From Natrialba hulunbeirensis JCM 10989 (GTDB lineage Archaea; Halobacteriota; Halobacteria; Halobacteriales; Natrialbaceae), in contig NZ_AOIM01000014.1 in the NCBI RefSeq assembly GCF_000337575.1, forward strand, positions 98,337-162,336: a DNA stretch of 64,000 bases. The letters run 5' to 3'. Shown here one piece after another: positions 33,734 to 41,386 of the stretch. The notes below the pieces were generated by a model, which saw only the letters and a program-made list of their open reading frames with translations, was not told the origin of the DNA and searched no databases. The position numbers and the translations under genes were made by a program. The number at the start of each line of letters is the position of its first letter. Within the stretch, counting starts at the first letter, position 1.

Positions 33734-34861
33734 ATGCCCACCGACTGCCACGTTCCCGAGCGCCTGCGCATGACGCCCGGGCCAACCGAAATCCCACCCG
33801 CAGTTCGAGAACGCCTCGCCGAACCGATGCCGAATCCGGACCTCGAACCCGAGTTCTTCGAGTGCTACCGCGCGTTAGCCGACAAACTCACGCGAATTCA
33901 CACGGCTGATTCGGACGGTACCATCGCCACAGACGACCGCGACACCGCCATCCTCGCCGGCGAAGGCATCCTCGGTCTCGAGGCCGCCATCGACTCGCTC
34001 GTCTCGCCGGGCGACCGCGTCCTCTGTCTCTCGAACGGCCGCTACGGCGACGGCTTCGCCGACTTCGTCACCCAGTACGACGGCGAACCGGTCACGTACT
34101 CTGTCCCCTGGGACGAGACGCTCGACCGTGACACCGTCGAGAGCGCCATCGAGGACGCCGACGAACCGTTCGACGTGGCGACGATGGTCCACTGTGAAAC
34201 CCCGACCGGCACGCTGAACGACCTCGGGCCGATTCTGGACGTGCTCGACGAACACGGGATCATCAGCGTCGTCGACGCCGTCTCCTCGCTCGGCGGCACG
34301 CCCGTTCCCACGGATCGGATCGACGTCTGTCTCGGCGCGAGCCAGAAGTGCTTCAGCGCACCACCCGGCCTCTCGACCGCAACGATCAGCGAGCACGCCT
34401 GGGAGCGCATCGAGACCGTCGAGAACCGCGCCAACTACACCGACCTCACGCCCTGGCGCACCGCCGCCAACGAAGACGAGGAGTGGTTCCCCTACACCCA
34501 CATGGCCGCGAACATCCGCGCACTCGACGCCGCCGCCGACCAGATCCTCGAGGAAGGCCCCGCACAGGTCTTCGAGCGCCACCGCGAAGTCGCCGCCCAC
34601 TGTCGCGACCGCGCCGCCGACCTCGGCCTCGAGCCCTATCCGACCGCGACCGAAGACTGCTCACCGACGGTGACCGCACTCGAGTACGACGGCAGCACAA
34701 CCGACCTCCAGGAGACACTCCGAGAGGAGCACGACATCGTCCTCGCGACGGGACTCGGCAATCTCGAGGACGATATCATCCGCGTCGGCCACATGGGTCA
34801 CAACGCGCGGCGCGAACTGGTTGACGAGACGATGGACGCGCTGGCGGCGGTACTCGAGTAG
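33734..34861 (+). CDS. Class V aminotransferase (alanine-glyoxylate/serine-pyruvate type)
   Basis: This 375-residue PLP enzyme begins MTPGPTEIPPAVRE at residue 13 and has the PLP lysine K205 in GASQKCFSAPPGL. SVVDAVSSLGG supplies the aspartate that contacts the pyridine nitrogen, and the C-terminal DIIRVGHMGHN is typical of the alanine-glyoxylate or phosphoserine-like branch. It would transfer amino groups between small amino acids and glyoxylate or pyruvate. It is a monocistronic gene as far as can be seen. Confidence 0.92.
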   Translation: MPTDCHVPERLRMTPGPTEIPPAVRERLAEPMPNPDLEPEFFECYRALADKLTRIHTADSDGTIATDDRDTAILAGEGILGLEAAIDSLVSPGDRVLCLSNGRYGDGFADFVTQYDGEPVTYSVPWDETLDRDTVESAIEDADEPFDVATMVHCETPTGTLNDLGPILDVLDEHGIISVVDAVSSLGGTPVPTDRIDVCLGASQKCFSAPPGLSTATISEHAWERIETVENRANYTDLTPWRTAANEDEEWFPYTHMAANIRALDAAADQILEEGPAQVFERHREVAAHCRDRAADLGLEPYPTATEDCSPTVTALEYDGSTTDLQETLREEHDIVLATGLGNLEDDIIRVGHMGHNARRELVDETMDALAAVLE

Positions 34862-34965
34862 CGCTGGGTCCAGCGCTCAGAGCGCACGGCGCTGCCTGCG
34901 TACTTCAACCGGGGCCGGAACCTGCAGGTAGAACCGTTTCCCGTGATCCCGTTCTACTGGTTGAT

Positions 34966-35274
34966 ATGTCCGACCGCGACTCCAATCTGGATCCTGACGC
35001 CGGTGCCGACCAGGATCCGACCGAGAAACCGACGCACGACGCGGAGGAAGCCCAGCAAGAGGGTGCGCAGATGGCTCGCAACTGGATCGCGATCGCCGTC
35101 GTTTCGATCCTCGTGTTGCTGTTGCTCGTCATTGGCATGATGCAGGCGACCGGGCTGGTGGACGTGTTCGCACCGATCGCGGACACGCAGACTCAGCAAT
35201 GGGGTGCCTTCGCCGTCCTTGCGCTGATCGTGCTGGCGATTGCGGGCTGGAGCTGGACGACGCTGGCCCGGTAA
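34966..35274 (+). CDS. Two-helix membrane protein
   Basis: A 102-residue protein with a disordered acidic N-terminus (about 35 residues), a first helix at about 40-60 (NWIAIAVVSILVLLLLVIG), a short outer loop and a second helix near the C-terminus. I do not recognise the family. The base composition is that of the chromosome. The start is the first ATG, 105 bases after the aminotransferase stop. Confidence 0.7.
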   Translation: MSDRDSNLDPDAGADQDPTEKPTHDAEEAQQEGAQMARNWIAIAVVSILVLLLLVIGMMQATGLVDVFAPIADTQTQQWGAFAVLALIVLAIAGWSWTTLAR

Positions 35275-35328
35275 CTCGTCTCGAGTCGGCGAACTGAGCG
35301 GGCAGCCATCGATTTTCCTCGCGATTGA

Positions 35329-35432
35329 GTGTGTCAGTTGTGTCTCAGTCGTGTGTCGGTTATATGCCAGCGTGTGTCGATTGTGTGCCAGCGTGTGTTG
35401 GTCGCGTACCGATCGTGTGCCAGGGGCAGCCA
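35329..35432. repeat. Degenerate 21-bp tandem repeat
   Basis: About four and a half copies of a 21 to 22-base unit (GTGTGTCGGTTATATGCCAGC is one, within the shown limit split as GTGTGTCGG TTATATGCCAGC) lie upstream of ychF. Copies 2 and 3 differ at only a few positions. The repeat ends about 55 bases before the ychF ATG and may overlap its promoter region. Confidence 0.75.
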
Positions 35433-35488
35433 TAGCACGCTGACAGCAGACAGAAACCCGTTTAGGGCTGGTTCGCCAGGCTCTGATA

Positions 35489-36688
35489 ATGAGTACGAGT
35501 TACCGAATCGGACTGGTTGGCAAACCGTCCGTCGGGAAATCTTCTTTCTTCAACGCTGCGACGATGAACGACGTGCCCGAGGGCGCGTACCCGTTCACGA
35601 CCATCGACCCGAGCGTCGGCGAGGCCTACGTCCGCGTCGACTGTGCAGCCCCGGAGTTCGACGAGGAGTGTACCCCGAACGTCGGCTACTGCGAGCACGG
35701 CACCCGCTTCGTGCCAACGAAACTCGTCGACGTCGCGGGCCTCATTCCTGGCGCACACGAGGGCAACGGCCTCGGCAACCAGTTCTTGAGCGACCTGAAC
35801 GAGACGGACGTACTCGTCCACGTCGTCGACTTCTCGGGCGAGACTGACCTGGAAGGCGAACCAACCGAGGGCCACGACCCCTGCGAGGACATCGCCTTCC
35901 TGGAAGAGGAACTCGACCAGTGGTATCTCGACATCCTCGAGAAGGGGATCAAGCGGTACGAATCGGGCTACACCACCGAGGACGACGCCATCGAGGAAGA
36001 ACTCGCCGAGCAGATGAGCGCGTTCAAAACCAACGAAGACGAGATCAAACGCCTGATCCGCCGCGTCGATATCGGCTTCGACCCCGACGAATGGGAGGAC
36101 GAGGATCAACTCGAGTTGGCCCGCGAAATTCGCAAGGAGACCAAGCCGATGGTCATCGCGGCGAACAAGATGGACACGCCCGAGGCGCAGGCGAACTACG
36201 AGGAGATTACGTCCGATCCCGAGTACGAACACCTGACGATCGTTCCCTGCAGCGCACACGCCGAAAAGGCGCTCAAGTCGGCGGACAAGGCCGGCGTCCT
36301 CGACTACCGACCAGGTGACGACGGCTTCGAAATTACGGGCGACGTCTCTGGCGAGCAAGAACAGGGTCTAGAACAGATTCGAGCGTTCCTCGACGAGTAC
36401 GGGGCGACGGGCGTTCAGGCGGCGCTGGAAACTGCGCTGTTCGACGTGCTCGGCGTGACGCCGGTGTTCCCCGGCGGTGCGAACGGCCTCGGAAACGAGC
36501 GCGGCGAGGTGCTGCCCGACTGCTACCTGATCCCGCCGAACTCGACCGCGGAGGACTTCGCTTACAGTCTCCACTCGGACATCGGCGACGGCTTTCTCCA
36601 CGCGATTGACTGCCGGTCGAACCGCCAGCTCGGGAAGAACTACGAGGTCGAGTCGCGGGACGTCATCGAAATCATTACGACGAACTGA
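35489..36688 (+). CDS. ychF: YchF/OLA1-type translation-associated ATPase
   Basis: This 399-residue P-loop protein of the Obg family has the G1 motif GKPSVGKS (residues 11-18), switch region VDVAGLIPGAHEG, the AANKMD motif in place of the GTP-specific NKxD context, a coiled-coil arm (about 130-200) and a C-terminal TGS domain (VLPDCYLIPPNSTAEDFAYS). Proteins of this branch bind ribosomes and prefer ATP over GTP in many cases. An archaeal Cys/His segment (CTPNVGYCEHG) lies between G1 and G3. Function in stress or translation control is known only in outline. Confidence 0.95.
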   Translation: MSTSYRIGLVGKPSVGKSSFFNAATMNDVPEGAYPFTTIDPSVGEAYVRVDCAAPEFDEECTPNVGYCEHGTRFVPTKLVDVAGLIPGAHEGNGLGNQFLSDLNETDVLVHVVDFSGETDLEGEPTEGHDPCEDIAFLEEELDQWYLDILEKGIKRYESGYTTEDDAIEEELAEQMSAFKTNEDEIKRLIRRVDIGFDPDEWEDEDQLELAREIRKETKPMVIAANKMDTPEAQANYEEITSDPEYEHLTIVPCSAHAEKALKSADKAGVLDYRPGDDGFEITGDVSGEQEQGLEQIRAFLDEYGATGVQAALETALFDVLGVTPVFPGGANGLGNERGEVLPDCYLIPPNSTAEDFAYSLHSDIGDGFLHAIDCRSNRQLGKNYEVESRDVIEIITTN

Positions 36689-36766
36689 GTGGTTATCCTT
36701 TCGCTGGCTCTCTGCTCTCTCTCAGCGCCCAGTATCTCGGTGTTCAGTGCCTCAGCACCCAGCGCC

Positions 36767-36991
36767 TCAGTTCCCCCAGGTAAGGCGGCGAACGCGCTCG
36801 CTTACTCGAGTGGAAAGCCTCGAAAGCCAGCCATCCGGGGAGAGGCGGCGAAGCGCTGATTCCTCGACTTCGATTCGGGCCTCGCCGTAGGGGTCTCGGT
36901 CCGCCCGGTCACGGTCGGACTGCTGACTCTGTGCGGCTTCGACTGCGACGGACATCGAGCAGCGGCCACACGCCTCGCGTTTTCGTGCCAT
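36767..36991 (-). CDS. Small Cys-containing protein, tentative
   Basis: A 74-residue basic and acidic-mixed protein with one CGRC motif close to the N-terminus (MARKREACGRCSM) that could be half of a zinc site or a redox pair. The rest is Arg/Glu/Ser-rich. An ATATAA box (about 37004-37009) is too close to the ATG for a normal transcript. The gene sits in a gap between ychF and a conserved protein, and it may be real or a chance frame. Confidence 0.4.
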   Translation of the reverse strand: MARKREACGRCSMSVAVEAAQSQQSDRDRADRDPYGEARIEVEESALRRLSPDGWLSRLSTRVSERVRRLTWGN

Positions 36992-37086
36992 GTATTGACT
37001 TGGTTATATTCGTCTTTGGACGCTATGGTATGTAAACACACGGGTCGTCCCGACGGCTTTTTGGTACCCTCGTGGCATTCACACAC

Positions 37087-37728
37087 ATGGAACGAACCGC
37101 GGACGGCCACACTGAAACGGGTGTGAGCTCCCAAGACGACGGCTCACCGGCCGACGTTGATCTCGCGGACGTCCCGGACTGGGACGACGAGTACATCGAC
37201 AGAGTAAGCGACCGGCTCATGCACAACTACGATCTGGAGAAGGACTACCAGGTTGAAGGCGAGTCGTTCACGCTCTACGGCGAACTCTCACTGGTCAGTC
37301 AGAAACACTTCCTCCACCCGGCGCTCTCGTTTGCCGAGCACGAGTCGAACGAACACCTGTTCGTCAGTCGCGTCGACCGCGTCGACGACGACACACTCGA
37401 TCGGTTCGACGCTTTCGGCGACGACCTCGCGGACAAGTGGATCGAGGCGACCGAGGAGCACTTCTGTACGGAGTTTACGTTCGTGCTCATCACAGACAGC
37501 ATTCCAGACGTCGTCCGGAATCGTGTCGCCTCCTACGACGGGCGAACGCTGTTGAAGTACGGCTATCACGGCCACTACGAGACGAACTTCGTCGTTGTCG
37601 CACCGGATGAATCGGAGCTGGTTGCAAGCGACAACGCAGACGTTGCAACCGCGTTTCGGCTCTGGGAACCGATCGAACACGAGGAACCGGGACTACTGGG
37701 GTTGCTCTCGCGACGGCTTCAGTTGTAG
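37087..37728 (+). CDS. Conserved haloarchaeal protein
   Basis: A 213-residue soluble acidic protein. The first 35 residues are disordered; the rest is a compact alpha/beta domain with DRLMHNYDLEKDYQVEGESF, HFLHPALSFAEHESNEHLFV (in parts), FTFVLITDSIPD and KYGYHGHYETNFVVVAP. I do not recognise a named family, but the composition and length are normal for a conserved protein. The ATG at 37087 is preferred over one five codons earlier. It is convergent with cstA. Confidence 0.7.
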   Translation: MERTADGHTETGVSSQDDGSPADVDLADVPDWDDEYIDRVSDRLMHNYDLEKDYQVEGESFTLYGELSLVSQKHFLHPALSFAEHESNEHLFVSRVDRVDDDTLDRFDAFGDDLADKWIEATEEHFCTEFTFVLITDSIPDVVRNRVASYDGRTLLKYGYHGHYETNFVVVAPDESELVASDNADVATAFRLWEPIEHEEPGLLGLLSRRLQL

Positions 37729-37796
37729 TTACAGCCAGTCGACGGATTCTCTAGACTGGTGCTGTCGGTACTCGACACACTCGGTCTGCAGCGGTC

Positions 37797-37834
37797 AAAA
37801 AATGAACCACACCACGAGCCGCGAGTGCGGCTCG
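37797..37834 (-). terminator. Candidate terminator of the CstA gene
   Basis: Reading the minus strand after the CstA stop, an 8-bp perfect stem (CGAGCCGC with GCGGCTCG, 37815-37834) with a four-base loop is followed about 12 bases later by a run of six T (37797-37802). Archaeal termination usually depends on T-runs, so the run may be the functional part. The opposing gene ends at 37728. Confidence 0.45.
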
Positions 37835-37835
37835 A

Positions 37836-39710
37836 CTAGTCGTCGTCCTGACTCACGTCGGCTGCGACACCCGTTCCGCTGTCGCGAGCCGTCTGTAAGT
37901 TGTCGTAGCCGATCTTGAACAGCGACAGTGCCAGGTATAGCAGCGTCGCGATGATAAGGACCTGAGCGATCGCCGAGCCGATGCCGATGATGCCGGTCTC
38001 GGCCTCCGCGGTAATCCCGAGGAGGCGACCACCAATGATCTGGTAGCCACCGACCCATACCAGGCCACAGACCGTGATGAAGCCCATCAGGGCCATCGGC
38101 CCACCGGTCGAGACGAGTTGCTTCGTCTTGCTCCAGTTGGCCAGCCAGATCGTTCCCGTGAGGAGTGCAAGCGACGCCAGCAGCTGGTTTGCGCCGCCGA
38201 ACAGCGTCCAGAGGTCCTCCCAGCGACCGCTGCCGAGCAGGAAGAACGCCACGATGGCGATCACGGACGTGTTGACGTAGCGGTTGGCTGCGTACGCCTC
38301 GACCTCGGTTTCGGGCGTGCCGATGAGTTCCTCGAGCATGTACCGACCCAGCCGGACGGCCGTGTCCATACTCGTCAGCAGGAAGCTCGCGAGGACGAGC
38401 GCCATGAACGGCGCACCGTACGCCATCGGAATACCGAACGCCGTCAGGATCGCACCGCCACCAGTTGCGAAGTTCGGCAGTGCGAGGCCGATTCCGCCGT
38501 CGGCGGCGGGAATCGCGATGATCGTCACGGTGACCAGCGCGACTGCAGCGAGCAGTCCCTCCGCGAGCATGCCACCGTAGCCGATCAGCTTGGCGTCAGT
38601 CTCCTTGTTCAGTTGCTTCGCCGTCGTTCCCGAGGAAACCAGCGAGTGGAACCCGCTGACGGTTCCGCATGCGATAGTGAGGAACAACAGCGGGAACAGC
38701 GGCATGAGCGGGATTAGCCCCTCCTGTGCGATGGGACCGGCCTCGCCGAAGAAGCCGTACCAGGCACCCGTCTCGATCTGGAAGCTCAGTGCGTCTCCGG
38801 TGTCTGGATGCACTGCATCGCTTCCCATTCCGGTGATGAACGTCCCGACGATGACTGCGAGCAGCCCCCCACCGACACCCGTGTACAGCAGGAACGACGA
38901 GAGGTAGTCACGCGGTTGTAGCAGCATCCACACCGGCAGGATACTCGCAAGCGCCCCGTAGACGAGGATGACGAGCACCCACGCACCGATGTTGACACTC
39001 TGGAGTAGCTCCGGGATAAAGAACGGCGTCGACTCCAGTAACACGATCGTTCCCTCCGGGTACTCTCCTGGAACGAGTGCGAGCGGGTACTGGATACCAG
39101 CCCAGACCGAGCCGAACACGCCGCCCACGAAGACGACCGTCCCGACGGAAAACGGCAGGCCCAGTTGGTAGAGCCAGACACCAAACAGGAGCGCGAGCGT
39201 GATGTAAATCAGGCTCGCCGTCGCTGCCTGTGGATACGCGTCCAGGACAACCCCGATGACGAGTGCGAACACCGCCACGACCAGAATCGTCAGCAAGAAC
39301 GCGAACCACAGCAGCATGTTCTTGCCGCGTTCACCGACGTACTCGCCGATGATGTAGCCGATCGACTTCCCCTCGTGTCGAAGGCTGCTCGACAGCGAGA
39401 CGAAGTCGTGAACCGCGCCGATGAGCGGGTTGCCGATCGCAACCCACAGCACGGCTGGCACCCAGCCCCAGACCAACGCCGCCGTAATCGGTCCGACGAC
39501 CGGTGCACCGCCCGCGATACTTGAGTAGTGATGCCCCAATAGGACCGGCTTTTTCGCCGGTACGTACTCCTGACCGTCCTGATACTTGTGCGCCGGTGTC
39601 TCACGGCTGTCGTCTAAGTTGACGAACTGCGAGAGATACCGACCGTACGTGATGTACGCGACGGTAAACGTCGTCAGTATCAGCGCAACGATCCAGATCA
39701 CACCTGCCAT
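37836..39710 (-). CDS. cstA: CstA family carbon-starvation/peptide or pyruvate transporter
   Basis: This 624-residue protein has about 16 membrane helices. The CstA start is clear: helix 1 (VIWIVALILTTFTVAYITYG), then the segment KKPVLLGHHYSSIAGGAPVVGPI at about 53-75 (in parts), and HDFVSLSSSLRHEGKSIGYI. CstA proteins take up peptides or pyruvate in nutrient limitation. The ATG at 39710 is chosen because the frame before it is not protein-like. The start is 180 bases from the stop of the ArsA-type ATPase upstream on the same strand. Confidence 0.93.
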   Translation of the reverse strand: MAGVIWIVALILTTFTVAYITYGRYLSQFVNLDDSRETPAHKYQDGQEYVPAKKPVLLGHHYSSIAGGAPVVGPITAALVWGWVPAVLWVAIGNPLIGAVHDFVSLSSSLRHEGKSIGYIIGEYVGERGKNMLLWFAFLLTILVVAVFALVIGVVLDAYPQAATASLIYITLALLFGVWLYQLGLPFSVGTVVFVGGVFGSVWAGIQYPLALVPGEYPEGTIVLLESTPFFIPELLQSVNIGAWVLVILVYGALASILPVWMLLQPRDYLSSFLLYTGVGGGLLAVIVGTFITGMGSDAVHPDTGDALSFQIETGAWYGFFGEAGPIAQEGLIPLMPLFPLLFLTIACGTVSGFHSLVSSGTTAKQLNKETDAKLIGYGGMLAEGLLAAVALVTVTIIAIPAADGGIGLALPNFATGGGAILTAFGIPMAYGAPFMALVLASFLLTSMDTAVRLGRYMLEELIGTPETEVEAYAANRYVNTSVIAIVAFFLLGSGRWEDLWTLFGGANQLLASLALLTGTIWLANWSKTKQLVSTGGPMALMGFITVCGLVWVGGYQIIGGRLLGITAEAETGIIGIGSAIAQVLIIATLLYLALSLFKIGYDNLQTARDSGTGVAADVSQDDD

Positions 39711-39889
39711 GTTATTGTCTCCCGCACCAACCGTTGAACGGCAACACCATAAATATAATTTATTTAGATTCGACAAGCCGACGATAGAAGGGATTATTCG
39801 TCGCCAAAACCGGAGATATTTCCGACACGGCCAGAACGAATCGACAGATGGTCAGGGTGCTTCGGGTGAACAACCCACGCACAGGCAGG

Positions 39890-40870
39890 CTATACCTGCT
39901 CACTCGGTGGATCCACGTTCGAGCCAGCGATATCGAGTTCGGCCGCGACATCGTCGAGAATACTTCCCCGAACTTCCTCGACGCGCGTTTTGATCGTCGC
40001 CACGACCGGGACGTCGAACTCGTCGTCAATTTGCTCTAGACGGTCGCGCTCCGTCGCAACACGGTCACGAAGGTAGCGTGCGCCGCGACCCTCCTCGTCC
40101 GGGTCTGGTTCGGGAGTCAGCCGATTGACGACGAGGCCGCGAACGGGTAACTCGGCTTCCGTGAGCGTCTCGACCGAACGGTGCGTTTCGCGAATCGAGA
40201 GTTCGTCCGGGTTCAAGACGAGATAGAAGGCAGCGTCCTGACGAAGTACGTCACCAGCGTACTCGAAGCGCTCCTTGCGCCCCTGTAACCGTGCGAGCAC
40301 CGGATCGCCGTCCATCACGCGCCGGGGCTCCTGATTGCCGATCGCAGCCTTCTCGTAGAGGTCGATACTCCGCCGGCGCTTTGCCATCAGCCGGTCGATC
40401 CACTGTTCTAGGAGTTCCGGTAGCGCGAGCAATCGCAGCGTCGAACCAGTCGGCGACGTATCGAAGACCACTCTGTCGTACTCCTCGGCGTTCTGCATCA
40501 CGTCGACGAACCGATCGAACAGCGCGGCCTCGTACGCCCCCGGCGTCTGGTGGGCCATCTCGAGTTGGATGTCCACCTCGTTGACCATCGTCGCCGATAG
40601 CTGTGCGTTCAACTGGCGCTTGAGGTCGAGCAGGTGCTCTTGTACGACCTCGTCCGGATTGATTTCCATCGCAGAGAGCCCCTCGTACCCCTCAACCGAC
40701 TGGGGCTCGTCGCTGAACTGCTGGCCGAACACGTCGGTCGTGCTGTGGGCCGGATCCGTCGACACGACGAGCGTCTCCTCGTCTGCCGCAGTGCACTCGA
40801 GTGCGTACGCGCTGGAGACGGTCGTCTTGCCGACACCACCCTTGCCGCCGAAGAAGACGAAATCAGTCAT
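39890..40870 (-). CDS. ArsA/TRC40 (Get3)-type ATPase
   Basis: A 326-residue single-domain ATPase with the deviant Walker A motif GGKGGVGKTT at residues 8-17, STDPAHSTTDVFG (A-loop, switch I) and DTSPTGSTLRLL (switch II). It lacks the CxxC zinc pair that dimerises eukaryotic Get3 and the arsenite-binding cysteines, so arsenite export is unlikely. Archaeal homologues are candidates for targeting tail-anchored membrane proteins. It is preceded by a 98-residue partner gene six bases upstream. Confidence 0.9.
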   Translation of the reverse strand: MTDFVFFGGKGGVGKTTVSSAYALECTAADEETLVVSTDPAHSTTDVFGQQFSDEPQSVEGYEGLSAMEINPDEVVQEHLLDLKRQLNAQLSATMVNEVDIQLEMAHQTPGAYEAALFDRFVDVMQNAEEYDRVVFDTSPTGSTLRLLALPELLEQWIDRLMAKRRRSIDLYEKAAIGNQEPRRVMDGDPVLARLQGRKERFEYAGDVLRQDAAFYLVLNPDELSIRETHRSVETLTEAELPVRGLVVNRLTPEPDPDEEGRGARYLRDRVATERDRLEQIDDEFDVPVVATIKTRVEEVRGSILDDVAAELDIAGSNVDPPSEQV

Positions 40871-40876
40871 CTGGAG

Positions 40877-41173
40877 TCAGAAGTGGTACTGGTGGCCCTT
40901 GCGCTCGACGATCGATTGGCGGTCCCACATGCGCCGTTCCCAGGCGCTGAACTCGTCTTCGAGGTAGGGGAGCAGTTCGGCGGTGTAGTACGAGACCGGA
41001 CTTGGAATGCCGAAGGCGTCGGGAAAGCACGCGAGCATGAACGCGTCCTCGGTGTCTTCTGCTTCCTGCTCGATTTTCTCGTAGGCCGGGTGTGTGAACA
41101 TCCCGTGATAGAGCCCCCTGAGCCACTCCTCGAGCGTCGTCCGGAACGACTCGATGCGATCGGCAAGTGTCAT
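40877..41173 (-). CDS. Small conserved protein co-transcribed with the ArsA-type ATPase
   Basis: The 98-residue product is soluble and helical (TLADRIESFRTTLEEWLRGL), with Tyr/Phe-rich middle and ends with ERKGHQYHF. It lies six bases upstream of the ArsA-type ATPase, so it is the first gene of that operon. I do not recognise a family. The start ATG is at 41173, about 45 bases from the 8-bp repeat upstream. Confidence 0.7.
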   Translation of the reverse strand: MTLADRIESFRTTLEEWLRGLYHGMFTHPAYEKIEQEAEDTEDAFMLACFPDAFGIPSPVSYYTAELLPYLEDEFSAWERRMWDRQSIVERKGHQYHF

Positions 41174-41216
41174 CGTCGGTCATGCTCGGTGCTGGAGACT
41201 AAAATGTATCGCCCTC

Positions 41217-41271
41217 GCGGACTTGCGGACTTGCGGACTTGCGGACTTGCGGACTTGCGAGCTTGCGGACC
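41217..41271. repeat. 8-bp tandem repeat GCGGACTT
   Basis: Five perfect copies of GCGGACTT (41217-41256) are followed by one variant (GCGAGCTT) and a partial copy. The array lies in the 5' region of the 98-residue gene, about 45 bases from its ATG. Copy number changes would alter promoter spacing. Confidence 0.9.
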
Positions 41272-41314
41272 GGCTCAAAAACAGTTGCCCCAAGACTGAG
41301 AGCACGTTCGAACC

Positions 41315-41386
41315 CGACAGTGAGCGTCACTTACCGGTCGGGAAGCGCACCGACAGTGGGCGTCGCTTACCGGTCGGGAAGCGCAA
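41315..41386. repeat. 36-bp tandem duplication at the 3' end of the Tat-secreted gene
   Basis: Bases 41315-41350 and 41351-41386 match at 33 of 36 positions. The second copy contains the last codons and TAA of the 702-codon frame at 41367; the first copy lies just beyond. The duplication therefore copied the end of the gene. Confidence 0.9.
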
